A DNA stretch of 64,000 nt from Acidobacteriota bacterium (GCA_013286465.1 JABDFR010000008.1:1-64000), one strand, 5' to 3'. Shown: positions 23,777 to 33,888, numbered from the stretch's first letter. A program made the numbers and translations. The notes: generated by a model not told the origin, from the letters alone.

Positions 23777-26200
23777 TCAATGATACAGCAGATATTTTTC
23801 GCGCATCTTGCGGAAGACGTCGAGATCGAATTGCCAATCTAGGACGATGCGCGATGGTGCGTCGCCGGCCTTGAGCCGATCGATCGTGGCGCTTGAGCCT
23901 AAGAGCTCTATCATTTTCGCGAGTTGAAAATTATTCGGGTACTTTTTATTTAGAAGCGAGGCGATTTCGAGGCCCATGAGCATCGCGTTGACGCTGGCGC
24001 GATCGGTGATTACGAGCGATAGAGCGCCGCAGAGCTGGCCCTTATACAAGTCTGATGATGGAGTGAAATGTGTCGGGACGAATCGCACGCCGGGAATAAA
24101 TTGGCGATTGAGCTCATCCGCGATCTCGACGGGATCGATCCACGGCGCCCCGAACATTTCGAACGGAGCGTCCGTGCCGCGGCCGACAGAAACTCCGGCC
24201 GCCTGCAGAATTTCTATTCCGGGATAGAGCAGCGCAGCGTTCAGGCTGCGCAGATTCGGCGACGGCGGAATCCACATGAGCCCAGTAGCGTCAAATCGAT
24301 CCTGACGATGCCAGTCCTTCATCGCAATTACATGGAGGTCCGCTCCAATATAATTTTCCGCGTTAAAGAATTGCGCGAGCTCGCCGAGCGTCATGCCGTA
24401 ACGCACCGGCATCGGAAAATATCCGGTGAAGGAAATGTTGGCGCGATCGAGCATTGGCCCTTCGATCGTTTCGCCATCGAGCGGATTTGGGCGGTCGAGA
24501 ACATAGAACGCGATATGCCTCTTCGCGGCCTCCTCCATCGCGTAGGCCATTGTGGTCGTGTAAGTGTAAAAGCGGACGCCGGCATCTTGAACGTCAAACA
24601 CCAGCGCATCGATCCCCTTCAGCATTTCGTCGGTAGGACGTCGCGTTTCACCGTACAGGCTGAAAACCGGGAGTCCCGTAGCAGTGTCGGTCGTCGATGC
24701 GACGTTCGCGTCCGCTGACCCAGCGAGGCCGTGCTCTGGACTGAAGATGGCGGCGAGCCGCACGCCCGCCGCATGCGCGAGCAAATCAATTGTTCGACGG
24801 CCGGCTGCATCGACGCCAGTTTGATTCGTGATCACGCCGACGCGCTTGCCCCGCAGTGGGGCGAATTGCTGCTCTTCGAGCACATCGATGCCGGTCTTCG
24901 TGTGATCGCTCGACGTCAACGTGCCGGCAAGATCATAAGGGCGAACGGCGTGAGCACTGCGGTCGATCGCCGAGCTCTCGCCCTGAGCAACGTTAATATG
25001 CAGAGCGGCAGCAACCGCCGTTGCCACCTTGCTGCGCAAACTGGAAATGGGCGGACGCCGGAATGGGTGAACCGAGTTCGTCAGCAAAATGACGAACGAC
25101 TCGCTCGCGGGATCGATCCAAATCGATGTGCCGGTGAAGCCTGTATGCCCGAACGAGCCGAGCGGGAAAAAATCACCTCGCGGCGATGAATACTGCGAGT
25201 CAATATCCCAGCCCAAGCCACGCACCGCCGGAACCCACGGCGGCGACTGCGGCGAAATCATTTTCGAGATCGAGGCCTGTGACAAAATCCGCTGACCTTT
25301 TCCTTTGGAAACAGTTCCGCCGTTCAACACCATCTCGCAAAACTTCGCGAGGTCGGCCGCATCCGAAAAAACACCGGCATTTCCAGCCACGCCTCCGACC
25401 GCGCGCGCCGTCGGGTCGTGCACCGAACCGCGCAGCATGCGGCCCTTACCCGATCCCGGCTTGTCGTCGTCGGCTAGCTCGACTTCCTCGGTCGGCGCGG
25501 TGCGCGCAATCCAGTCGGGCGATGGCACGAATCTCGTGTGTCGCATGTGCAGCGGCTCAAAAAGATTGACGCGCGCGTAGTTGTCGAGCGTCATGCCAGA
25601 CACCTTCTCGACCAATTCGCCGAGGACGATGAAGCCCGTGTCGCTATAGATGAATCGCATTCCCGGCGGAGCAAGCAGCGACTCGCGGTTGATTTCGGCT
25701 ACCAGCGAAAATATTCCGGCATGGGCTGCTTCAAACGGCGGATCAGGAGCCAAACCGCTGGTATGCGTAAGCAACATGAGAATGGTGATCTGATCTTTTC
25801 GGTTCGAAGCAAATTCGGGCAGGTAATGCACCACGGGATCGTCGAGCCGCAGTTTCCCTTCTTCGATGAGTTTCATCACCGCGGGCGCGGTGGCGACTAC
25901 TTTGGTGAGCGACGCGATGTCGAACATTGTGTCAGTGGTCATCGGCTCACGAACAGGCATCAGCGCGCGCATGCCGACTGCTTTTTCGTACACAATTTTT
26001 CCGCGATGCCCGACGAGCAGCACCGCGCCTGGAATTTCGGCGTGGTCGACGGCTGATTGAAGCACGGAATCGACGGATGAGAAATCCGGGACGCCCGGCT
26101 GGGACTGGCCGGAGCTGGATGGTGGTCCGAGAAATGCGATAACGATGCAGAGAATCAGGAATCGCAAAATTGTAGGTGGGAAGTCTGCGTTGTGTCGCAT
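23777..26200 (-). CDS. AmiE-like serine hydrolase / NamZ (DUF1343) fusion
   Basis: The product has 807 residues. A signal peptide or anchor (about 10-31) is followed by a beta-lactamase-fold (S12) domain, about 40-405, with S97-xx-K100 (SLTK), YSD at 185-187 and H352-TG. Residues about 435-807 are a DUF1343 domain with VGVITNQTGVD near 454-464 and the acidic SPEHGL motif. DUF1343 includes NamZ, an exo-beta-N-acetylmuramidase; the S12 group includes AmiE of Bacillus subtilis, which removes peptides from MurNAc. One exported protein could thus strip peptide and release MurNAc. It is divergent from the NagZ fusion across 100 bp. Confidence 0.9.
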   Translation of the reverse strand: MRHNADFPPTILRFLILCIVIAFLGPPSSSGQSQPGVPDFSSVDSVLQSAVDHAEIPGAVLLVGHRGKIVYEKAVGMRALMPVREPMTTDTMFDIASLTKVVATAPAVMKLIEEGKLRLDDPVVHYLPEFASNRKDQITILMLLTHTSGLAPDPPFEAAHAGIFSLVAEINRESLLAPPGMRFIYSDTGFIVLGELVEKVSGMTLDNYARVNLFEPLHMRHTRFVPSPDWIARTAPTEEVELADDDKPGSGKGRMLRGSVHDPTARAVGGVAGNAGVFSDAADLAKFCEMVLNGGTVSKGKGQRILSQASISKMISPQSPPWVPAVRGLGWDIDSQYSSPRGDFFPLGSFGHTGFTGTSIWIDPASESFVILLTNSVHPFRRPPISSLRSKVATAVAAALHINVAQGESSAIDRSAHAVRPYDLAGTLTSSDHTKTGIDVLEEQQFAPLRGKRVGVITNQTGVDAAGRRTIDLLAHAAGVRLAAIFSPEHGLAGSADANVASTTDTATGLPVFSLYGETRRPTDEMLKGIDALVFDVQDAGVRFYTYTTTMAYAMEEAAKRHIAFYVLDRPNPLDGETIEGPMLDRANISFTGYFPMPVRYGMTLGELAQFFNAENYIGADLHVIAMKDWHRQDRFDATGLMWIPPSPNLRSLNAALLYPGIEILQAAGVSVGRGTDAPFEMFGAPWIDPVEIADELNRQFIPGVRFVPTHFTPSSDLYKGQLCGALSLVITDRASVNAMLMGLEIASLLNKKYPNNFQLAKMIELLGSSATIDRLKAGDAPSRIVLDWQFDLDVFRKMREKYLLYH

Positions 26201-26300
26201 GTAACCGTGTGCTATATACAGCGACGGGATGATTGCGTCAATCCGCGCTTCAAATCTGGCTTCCTCGGTGTCGTCAATTCAGAAACATGGGCTGGAGTGA

Positions 26301-29210
26301 ATGCGTGGGCCTGCGGGTTTCCTGCTATGCTTAATTTTCGCAATGACACTCGCCGGCCGCGCGTCGAAATCCGCCACCGCTAAACCGCAGCGCTCCGCGT
26401 CATCGTCTGCCTGGGTGGACAAAACGCTAAAGAGCATGACGCTGCGCGAGAAATTGGGGCAGTTGCTCGTCGTGTATTTCTTCGGCGAATTTACCTCCAC
26501 CGAGAGCGGCGAATATAAGGATCTGGTGCGGCAGGTTACTGAGAATCATGTCGGCGGCTTTATTCTTGGAACGAAGCGGCAACCGTTGGGCATCGAGCGC
26601 GGGGGAGTTTACGTCGCCGCGGTGCTGGCGAATCAAATGCAGAAGCGCGCGAAGGTTCCGCTGATCGTTTCCGCGGATTTCGAGCGCGGAACCGCGATGC
26701 GCATCGATGAAGGCACCGGGTTTCCTTACGCGATGGCGGTTGCGGCGGCGGGAAATCCGAAAGACGCATATACCGTCGGAAAAGTCACGGCGCTTGAGGC
26801 GCGCGCCGCGGGAATTCAGTGGATTTTTGCGCCGGATGCCGACGTGAACGACAATCCCGATAATCCGATCATCAATGTGCGCTCGTTTGGCGAAGATCCG
26901 CAGAGCGTGGCGAAATTTGTCTCGGAATTTGTACGCGGCGTGCAGGAAAACGGCGGATTGGCTACCGCAAAACATTTTCCCGGCCACGGCGATGTGAGCG
27001 TCGATTCGCACCTGACGCTCGCGACTGTGCCTGGCGATCGGCAGCGCCTCGAAAGCGTCGAGCTGGTTCCCTTTCGCGCGGCGATTGCCGCGGGAGTTGG
27101 CAGCATCATGACCGGGCACCTCGCGACACCTGCATTCGAGCCCGATCCGGAATTGCCCGCGACGATGTCGCCGCACGTGCTTACCGATGTGCTGCGAAAG
27201 GAGCTTGGTTTTAAAGGGCTGATCGTCACCGACGCGCTCGACATGGGCGGGGTCACCACGCGGTTTCCGCCCGGTGAAGCGGCGGTGCGCGCTGTGCTCG
27301 CGGGCGCCGATGTGTTGCTGCTATCGCCGACGGTCGATGCGGCGCTCGAGGGACTGGAAGAAGCGGCGAAGAGCGGACGATTGCCGATCGCGCGAATCGA
27401 TGAATCGGTGCGGCGCATTTTGAGCGCCAAGGAAAAATTGGGGCTGGCGAAAGATCGCTACGTTGACGTGGACAAGCTCAACGCGAATTTTGGCAAGCCG
27501 GAATTCGAAGCTGCGGCGCAGGATATCGCGGACCGGGGCGTTACGTTGCTGCGCGACGACGCGCATCCGTTGCCTCTTGATGCGACCAAGCCGTTGCGGC
27601 TGCTGGTGGTAGCGCTTTCGGGCGATCCGGATGCTTTTCCCGGCGCTGATTTTGAATCGGAAATACGCGAGCACGTCGATAAGGTCACGGTGCTGCGCGC
27701 GGATACGCAATTCTCGAAAGTTCAGGCGCTGAAATTGCCGCCGCCGGAAAGTTACGATGCGGCCATCGTGGCCATTTGGGTGCGCGTCGCCGATCGAAAA
27801 GGCACGGTGGGATTGCCGGACGAGCAGGCGGCATTCGTGAATCAAATTGTGGCGTCGCCGAAGCCGGTGATCTTTGCTGGATTCGGCAGCCCGTATGTGG
27901 TCGAGCGCTTCCCTGCCGCGAAAACGTGGATCGCCGAGTTCAGCACGCAGGATGTCTCGCAACGAGCGGTGGCGCGCGCGATATTCGGGCAGATTGCGAT
28001 TTCGGGGAAAATTCCGGTTACCGTGCCGGGCGTGGTGACGCGCGGCGATGGCATTCATCTCGACGCGGCGCCGATGAAGCTTGAGCCGGCGAGTGCGCAG
28101 AGCTCTGCGCGATTGAAGAATGCGTTCGACATTCTGGATCGCGGCGTGGCGGATGGCGCGTTTCCCGGCGGAGTGCTTGCTGTCGGCCATGGCGACCAGC
28201 TTGTGATGCATCCATTTGGCCAGCTTACCTATGAAAAGAATTCCGCGGCTGTAACGGCCGACACGATCTACGATTTGGCGTCGCTGACGAAGCCGATGGT
28301 GACGACAACCGCGATCATGCTGCTCGCGCAAGAACATCGCATCGATATCACGCTGCCGATTTCGCGTTACTTGCCGGAATGGACGCTGGCTTCTGCCGCC
28401 GATCCGAATCCATCGTGGCGCGCGAAGGCTACCGTGCGCGATTTGCTGCTGCATGACGCCGGGCTTCCCGCGCACCGCGATTTTTATAAATCGGCGGACG
28501 GCAAGGGCGCGATACTGAAATTGGTGTTTGCGGAACCGCTGGTCCGCGAACCCGGCACACAAGTGGAATATTCCGATCTGAGTTTTATTTTGCTGGGCGA
28601 AATCGTTGAGCGGCTTACCGGAATCGATCTGGACGCCTTCGCTACGGATTATATTTGCGAGCCGCTCGGCATGGATCACACATTATTCTCGCCGGCGAAA
28701 AACCTGCGATCGAAAATCGCGCCGACCGAAAAAGATACGGAATACCGCGAAAAACAGTTGCAAGGCGAAGTAGATGATGCGAATGCTTCGGCTATGGGAG
28801 GCGTCGCGGGGCATGCGGGGCTTTTTTCCACGGCCGGCGACGTGGCCGTCTTTGCGCAGATGATGCTGAACGGCGGCATTTACGCGCATCACCGGCTCTT
28901 GGAGCGCGAGACCTTGGGGCAATTCACGGCGCGCGTGAAGATCGGCGATTCGGCTCGCGCGCTGGGGTGGGATGTGCCGGTCGAGCCTTCTTCTACTGGG
29001 AAATATTTCTCCGCGAAAAGTTACGGCCACAATGGATTCACGGGAACTTCTTTATGGATCGATCCTGAGAAGGATCTTTTTGTGATTTTGCTCACCAATC
29101 GCGTTTATCCCTCGGCTGAAAATATCAAGATCCGCGAAATACGCCCGCGTCTGCACGATGCCATTGTCGAAGGCCTCGGCCTCGTTTCCGGCCGCGCTGC
29201 TGGGCGATAA
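26301..29210 (+). CDS. NagZ (GH3 beta-N-acetylglucosaminidase) / AmiE-like serine hydrolase fusion
   Basis: The product has 969 residues with a signal peptide (about 1-22). Residues about 38-590 are glycoside hydrolase family 3: KHFPGHG at 224-230, D235-S-H237 and the nucleophile D311 (VTDALDMGG) are the NagZ signature. Residues about 600-960 are a beta-lactamase-fold domain with S661-LT-K664, VEYSDLSF and GHNGFTG. The GH3 part would remove GlcNAc from muropeptides outside the cytoplasm; the serine hydrolase part resembles AmiE. The ATG at 26301 has a GGAG site. murQ and murA follow in the same direction. Confidence 0.92.
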   Translation: MRGPAGFLLCLIFAMTLAGRASKSATAKPQRSASSSAWVDKTLKSMTLREKLGQLLVVYFFGEFTSTESGEYKDLVRQVTENHVGGFILGTKRQPLGIERGGVYVAAVLANQMQKRAKVPLIVSADFERGTAMRIDEGTGFPYAMAVAAAGNPKDAYTVGKVTALEARAAGIQWIFAPDADVNDNPDNPIINVRSFGEDPQSVAKFVSEFVRGVQENGGLATAKHFPGHGDVSVDSHLTLATVPGDRQRLESVELVPFRAAIAAGVGSIMTGHLATPAFEPDPELPATMSPHVLTDVLRKELGFKGLIVTDALDMGGVTTRFPPGEAAVRAVLAGADVLLLSPTVDAALEGLEEAAKSGRLPIARIDESVRRILSAKEKLGLAKDRYVDVDKLNANFGKPEFEAAAQDIADRGVTLLRDDAHPLPLDATKPLRLLVVALSGDPDAFPGADFESEIREHVDKVTVLRADTQFSKVQALKLPPPESYDAAIVAIWVRVADRKGTVGLPDEQAAFVNQIVASPKPVIFAGFGSPYVVERFPAAKTWIAEFSTQDVSQRAVARAIFGQIAISGKIPVTVPGVVTRGDGIHLDAAPMKLEPASAQSSARLKNAFDILDRGVADGAFPGGVLAVGHGDQLVMHPFGQLTYEKNSAAVTADTIYDLASLTKPMVTTTAIMLLAQEHRIDITLPISRYLPEWTLASAADPNPSWRAKATVRDLLLHDAGLPAHRDFYKSADGKGAILKLVFAEPLVREPGTQVEYSDLSFILLGEIVERLTGIDLDAFATDYICEPLGMDHTLFSPAKNLRSKIAPTEKDTEYREKQLQGEVDDANASAMGGVAGHAGLFSTAGDVAVFAQMMLNGGIYAHHRLLERETLGQFTARVKIGDSARALGWDVPVEPSSTGKYFSAKSYGHNGFTGTSLWIDPEKDLFVILLTNRVYPSAENIKIREIRPRLHDAIVEGLGLVSGRAAGR

Positions 29211-29250
29211 CTGGCAGGTCACACGCTGGGCTCACCGGCCGCTTCTTCTC

Positions 29251-30234
29251 ATGTGGCGCCGATTGAAACGTTATAATTCCGATGTGAAATCTCGCAGAGC
29301 TATATTGCCGGAAACGGAGCGGCGAAATCCTCGTTCGGCGGGGCTTGACCGAAAATCGACGATTGAAGTTTTGCGAATACTGAATCGCGAAGACGCCAGC
29401 GTGCCGCGAGCGGTGGCGCGCGAGCTTCCAGCGATTGCCCGGGCCGTGGATAAAATCGTGAGGGCTTTTCGCAGCGGCGGCCGGCTGATTTACGTTGGAG
29501 CGGGATCGAGCGGGCGGATGGGGGCGCTTGATGCCGCGGAATGTCCGCCAACGTTTGGCGTGCCGGAGACACAAGTGCAGGCGATTCTCGCCGGCGGATT
29601 GCGTGCGATGACGCACGCGGTCGAGGGCGCGGAAGATTCGCCGCGAGATGGCGCGAGGCAGATTGCTGCGCGGCGTGTGGGGCCGAATGACGTGGTGGTG
29701 GGAATCGCAGCGGCGGGGACGACGCCGTTTACGCTCGGCGCGTTGCGGGAATCGAGGCGGCGAGGCGCGACGACGGTGGCGCTTACGGCGAACCGGCGCA
29801 CTCCGATTGCGCGGCTGGCGGATATCGTGATCGCTCCGGCTACCGGGCCCGAAGTGATCGCGGGGTCTACTCGACTGAAGGCTGGGACTGCGCAGAAATT
29901 GGTACTGAACATGCTCTCTACAGCAGCGATGGTGCGGATGGGATTTGTATTCGATAATCTGATGATTAATGTGAGTTTGACGAACGAGAAGTTGCGGCAC
30001 AGGGCGGTGCGCATCATCGAATCAGCCAGCGGCATTCGAACGTCTTCGGTGCAACACGCGGTGCGTCAGGCGGGACACGATTTGCGCGCGGCGCTGGTGA
30101 TGCTGAAGGCGGGCGTAGATGCGCAACAGGCGCGCTGGTTGCTGGCGGCCAGCAAAGGCAATTTGCGCGAGGCGATTGCGACCGGGCTGCGCTTGCCTCG
30201 AACTAAAGACGGCGCGCACTCGAATCGACTATGA
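29251..30234 (+). CDS. murQ: N-acetylmuramic acid 6-phosphate etherase
   Basis: The product has about 327 residues and a sugar-isomerase (SIS) fold. It cleaves the lactyl ether of MurNAc-6-phosphate to GlcNAc-6-phosphate and D-lactate. TETERRN-like start region (PETERRNPRSAGLDRKST), IYVGAGSSGRMGALDAAECPPTFG and AVEGAEDS with the two catalytic glutamates, and SRLKAGTAQKLVLNMLST-type phosphate loop are all present. An alternative GTG start at 29284 would match family length better. A longer frame from 29158 would overlap the NagZ fusion and is less likely. MurA follows by 36 bp. Confidence 0.92.
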   Translation: MWRRLKRYNSDVKSRRAILPETERRNPRSAGLDRKSTIEVLRILNREDASVPRAVARELPAIARAVDKIVRAFRSGGRLIYVGAGSSGRMGALDAAECPPTFGVPETQVQAILAGGLRAMTHAVEGAEDSPRDGARQIAARRVGPNDVVVGIAAAGTTPFTLGALRESRRRGATTVALTANRRTPIARLADIVIAPATGPEVIAGSTRLKAGTAQKLVLNMLSTAAMVRMGFVFDNLMINVSLTNEKLRHRAVRIIESASGIRTSSVQHAVRQAGHDLRAALVMLKAGVDAQQARWLLAASKGNLREAIATGLRLPRTKDGAHSNRL

Positions 30235-30270
30235 GTGCGGGCTTAACGAACCTGGCAGACAGGCACTGAT

Positions 30271-31530
30271 ATGGATCGTTTCAAAATTGAGGGCGGACGG
30301 CGGCTCGAAGGCACGGTGCGCATCAGCGGGTCGAAGAATGCTTCGCTGCCGGCGATGGCCGCGGCGCTGCTCACCAGCGAGCCGGTGTGCCTGCAGAATA
30401 TACCCGGCGTGCGCGACATCATTACTATGGCCAAATTGCTGGCGCACATGCGGGCGCGTGTGGAGAGCCCGGATTTGCCGCCGAGCGAATTCACGATTGC
30501 CGCGGAAACAATTTCACATGCGGAAGCGCCTTACGAATTGGTGAAAACGATGCGCGCGTCGATTTTGACGCTCGGGCCGCTGGTCGGGCGATTCGGATTT
30601 GCGCGCGTTTCGTTGCCCGGGGGTTGCGCGATCGGCGCGCGGCCGGTCGATTTGCACATTCAGGCGCTTGAGAAAATGGGCGCGAAGATTTCGATCCACC
30701 ACGGTTATGTCGAAGCGCGCTGCGAGCGGCTGCGCGGCGCGCAAATTCATTTTGACAAAATCACCGTAACCGGAACGGAGAATATTTTGACTGCGGCTGT
30801 ATTGGCCGAGGGCGAAACCGTTCTTACCAATGCCGCGCGCGAGCCGGAAGTGACCGACCTGATCGAGCTGCTGATCAAAATGGGGGCGAAGATCGAAGGG
30901 CGCGGAACATCTACGCTGCATGTGCATGGCGTCGACAAATTGCATGGGGCGACGCACGCGGTGATTCCCGATCGGATTGAAGCCGGGACATTCATCGTCG
31001 CGGCAGCTATTACCGGCGGCGACGTGAAGCTCACGCACTGCGCGCCGCAGCATCTGACCGCGGTGATCGAGACGCTTGCGGCCTGCGGCGTGGAGATACA
31101 GAAGGAAGGAGTTTCTTGTTTGCGCGTGAGAGCGCCGAAAGCGCTGCGCGCCGCTGACATCACGACCGAAGAATATCCCGGCTTTGCGACCGACATGCAG
31201 GCGCAATTCATGGCGCTGGCTACGCAGGCTGAGGGCAAATCGGAGATCACCGAAACCATTTTTGAGAACCGCTTCATGCACGCGCAAGAAATGATTCGCA
31301 TGGGGGCGAATATTGCGATCGATGGGCATCGCGCCGTCGTTCAGGGGCCTACGCCGTTGAGCGGGGCTACGGTGATTGCTTCGGATTTGCGGGCGAGCGC
31401 GTCGCTCGTGCTAGCCGGTTTGGTCGCGTCGAATACTACTTACATTGACCGCATCTATCACCTAGATCGCGGGTACGAGAAGATCGAGGAAAAGCTGCAG
31501 GACCTCGGCGCCAGCATCGAACGGATATAA
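30271..31530 (+). CDS. murA: UDP-N-acetylglucosamine 1-carboxyvinyltransferase
   Basis: The product has 419 residues, full length. It performs the first committed step of peptidoglycan synthesis, adding enolpyruvate to UDP-GlcNAc. K22-N23 (SGSKNASLP) and the fosfomycin-targeted cysteine C119 ([11 protein letters not shown]) are present, and [16 protein letters not shown] with the catalytic aspartate lies near 300. It follows murQ by 36 bp, so recycling and new synthesis are probably cotranscribed. Confidence 0.95.
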   Translation: MDRFKIEGGRRLEGTVRISGSKNASLPAMAAALLTSEPVCLQNIPGVRDIITMAKLLAHMRARVESPDLPPSEFTIAAETISHAEAPYELVKTMRASILTLGPLVGRFGFARVSLPGGCAIGARPVDLHIQALEKMGAKISIHHGYVEARCERLRGAQIHFDKITVTGTENILTAAVLAEGETVLTNAAREPEVTDLIELLIKMGAKIEGRGTSTLHVHGVDKLHGATHAVIPDRIEAGTFIVAAAITGGDVKLTHCAPQHLTAVIETLAACGVEIQKEGVSCLRVRAPKALRAADITTEEYPGFATDMQAQFMALATQAEGKSEITETIFENRFMHAQEMIRMGANIAIDGHRAVVQGPTPLSGATVIASDLRASASLVLAGLVASNTTYIDRIYHLDRGYEKIEEKLQDLGASIERI

Positions 31531-31630
31531 ACCCACGCAAAGACCCCGCGCACGAGCGAAGTTAATTTCAAATTCTCGTTAATGGACGTGGAGGCGAGCC
31601 GCGACTTGGGCTTGAACTTACATATCGCCC

Positions 31631-31656
31631 GGCCCGGCAAAACGCGCGGGCCCTAC
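31631..31656 (-). repeat. REP-like element, family B
   Basis: On the minus strand, GTAG is followed by GGCCCG/CGGGCC arms around CGCGTTTTGC. It lies between murA and the bidirectional terminator. Confidence 0.7.
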
Positions 31657-31705
31657 GTTCGGAGGCGCTTCGCTGCGCTTTGCGGCTGCGAGGAAGTAAA
31701 AATGC

Positions 31706-31736
31706 GAACGGCCCCGCGGAGTGGCGGGGCCGTTTT
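31706..31736. terminator. Bidirectional intrinsic terminator between murA and pnp
   Basis: A 10-bp perfect stem (ACGGCCCCGC with GCGGGGCCGT, loop of 6) is followed by TTTT on the plus strand. It separates the convergent murA and pnp genes. Confidence 0.8.
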
Positions 31737-31752
31737 AGCCTTAAAACGCGGA

Positions 31753-33888
31753 CTATTCCTGAGTTGTGGTGGTGGTCGTGCCGGTGTCTTTTTGCTGCTT
31801 GTCGCGCTGTTCCTTGATTAGGGCTTTGCGGCTCAAGCGAATCTTGTTTCCTTCGATTGCCAAAACCTTAACCATCACTTGATCGCCTTCGCGCAACGCA
31901 TCGCGGACGGTGCGGATACGCTGTTCGGCGATTTCGCTGATGTGCAGAAGGCCGTCGGTGCCGGGGAAAATTTCCACGAAGGCGCCGAATTCTGCGATGC
32001 GCACTACCGTGCCGAGATAGGTTTTTCCGATTTCGGCGGTAGCGGTGACATCCCGAATCATTTTCAATGCCTGCTCGGCGGCCTTGCCATCGCTGGCGAA
32101 GACGTGAACCTTGCCGTCGTCCATCACGTCGATTTTCACTCCGGTGGCTTCGGTGATGGCGCGAATCTTTTTGCCGCCCGGCCCGATTAGATCGCGGATT
32201 TTGTCCGTGGGGATCGAGAGCATGAAAAGATGCGGGGCGTAGGATGAGATTTCGGTTTTCGCGGTTTTGATGGTGGCTTCCATGATGTCGAGAATCTGGA
32301 AGCGGGCTTTTTGAGCCTGAGCCAGGGCTTCGCGCATCATGTTGATGCTGACGCCGAGAACCTTGATATCCATCTGCAGAGCGGTGATTCCGGTGCGAGT
32401 ACCGGCGACTTTGAAATCCATATCGCCGTAGTGGTCTTCGGCGCCGGCGATGTCGGTAAGAATCGCGTAGTTCGAGCCTTCGACGACCAGGCCCATGGCA
32501 ATTCCCGCGCACGATGATTTCATCGGCACACCGGCATCCATCAACGCGAGGGAGCCGCCGCACACCGTGGCCATCGACGACGAGCCGTTGGACTCGAGAA
32601 TGTCCGAAACGACGCGCATGGCATACGGAAAATCTTCTTCCGACGGAAGCAGATTCAGAAGCGCACGTTCGGCCAAAGCGCCGTGACCGATTTCGCGACG
32701 GCCAGGGCCGCGCAGGAATTTCACTTCGCCCACCGAGAATGGCGGGAAATTGTAATGCAGCATGAAGCGTTTGAAGGATTCCTCTTCGAAAAGAAGATCC
32801 ATGCGCTGCTTGTCTTCCTTGGTGCCGAGCGTGACGGTCGCCAAAGCCTGAGTCTCACCGCGAGTGAAAAGCGCCGAACCGTGTACGCGCGGCAGCAAAC
32901 TCGTCTCGCAAGTAATCTTGCGAATCTGATCGAACGGGCGAGCATCGGGACGCCGTCGGCGCACCAGCATATCCTCGCGGAAATACTTTTCGCGGAGGCG
33001 CTCGAAGGCGCGCATGGCCAGCTTCATCTTGTTTTCGTCGTCTTCGGGAATGGTCGCCTTGATTTCTTTCTTGATGGCATCGATGCGCGAGTAGCTTTCG
33101 AGCTTGGGATACTTCGCGGTGTCGAGAGCATCGTGCAGGCGCTCGCCGCAGCTCTTCTCGATTTCGCGCGCCAGGGTCTCATCGAATGCCGGCGGAGTAA
33201 CGGTTTGCTTCGTGGGATTCACCAGCTTGTACAGCTCGCGAATCGCGCCGACGATCTTCTTGATTTGCTCTTGGCCGAAAGCCAAAGCGTCAACGACGGT
33301 TTCCTCGGAAACTTCGAAGGCTCCCGCTTCCACCATTACGATCGCTTCATCCGAGCCGGCAACAATAATGTTCAGCAAGCTTGTCTTCTGCTCGGCCACC
33401 GTCGGATTGCAGACTAATTTTCCATCGAGCAAACCGACGCGCACCGCGGCAATCGGCTTATCGAAAGGAATCGGCGAAATATAGAGCGCCGCGCCAGCGG
33501 CGGTGACACCGATGACGTCGGGATCATTTTCGGCATCCGCCGAAAGAACCATCGCTACGATTTGCGTTTCCGTGGACCAGCCTTCCGGAAACAACGGCCG
33601 CAATGGGCGGTCGATCATGCGCGAAGTCAATATTTCGCGCTCCGAAGGACGCCCTTCCCGCTTGAAGAATCCACCAGGAATCTTTCCGGCGGAGTAGGTG
33701 TACTCGCGGTAATCCACCGTCAAAGGCAGAAAATCTTTTTCGGTCGCCTTGCTGTCCATGCACGCGGTGGCCAGGAGCACCGTGTCTCCGTAACGCGCCA
33801 CAACCGCGCCATGCGCCTGCTTGGCCAATTTGCCCGTCTCAAACGTTAACAGCCTGCCGCCAATTTCCACGCTCACTTGATGAACCAT
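31753..33888 (-). CDS. pnp: Polyribonucleotide nucleotidyltransferase
   Basis: The product has 711 residues. It has two RNase PH domains (GDTVLLATACM near residue 35; RGETQALATVTLG near 365), a KH domain (LIGPGGKKIRAITEATG near 570) and an S1 domain (GTDGLLHISEI near 655), then a Thr-rich tail. It degrades RNA phosphorolytically from the 3' end. rpsO lies 228 bp upstream in the classical rpsO-pnp arrangement. Confidence 0.97.
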   Translation of the reverse strand: MVHQVSVEIGGRLLTFETGKLAKQAHGAVVARYGDTVLLATACMDSKATEKDFLPLTVDYREYTYSAGKIPGGFFKREGRPSEREILTSRMIDRPLRPLFPEGWSTETQIVAMVLSADAENDPDVIGVTAAGAALYISPIPFDKPIAAVRVGLLDGKLVCNPTVAEQKTSLLNIIVAGSDEAIVMVEAGAFEVSEETVVDALAFGQEQIKKIVGAIRELYKLVNPTKQTVTPPAFDETLAREIEKSCGERLHDALDTAKYPKLESYSRIDAIKKEIKATIPEDDENKMKLAMRAFERLREKYFREDMLVRRRRPDARPFDQIRKITCETSLLPRVHGSALFTRGETQALATVTLGTKEDKQRMDLLFEEESFKRFMLHYNFPPFSVGEVKFLRGPGRREIGHGALAERALLNLLPSEEDFPYAMRVVSDILESNGSSSMATVCGGSLALMDAGVPMKSSCAGIAMGLVVEGSNYAILTDIAGAEDHYGDMDFKVAGTRTGITALQMDIKVLGVSINMMREALAQAQKARFQILDIMEATIKTAKTEISSYAPHLFMLSIPTDKIRDLIGPGGKKIRAITEATGVKIDVMDDGKVHVFASDGKAAEQALKMIRDVTATAEIGKTYLGTVVRIAEFGAFVEIFPGTDGLLHISEIAEQRIRTVRDALREGDQVMVKVLAIEGNKIRLSRKALIKEQRDKQQKDTGTTTTTTQE

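Noticed and set aside
22842-23800. Cobalamin riboswitch for the cobalamin-binding gene
   Set aside because: The gene start lies 20 bp from the next gene and no B12-box-like sequence is visible upstream.
27321-28679. A 452-codon minus-strand frame opposite the NagZ fusion
   Set aside because: No domain is recognisable and it lies entirely within the conserved GH3/hydrolase gene.
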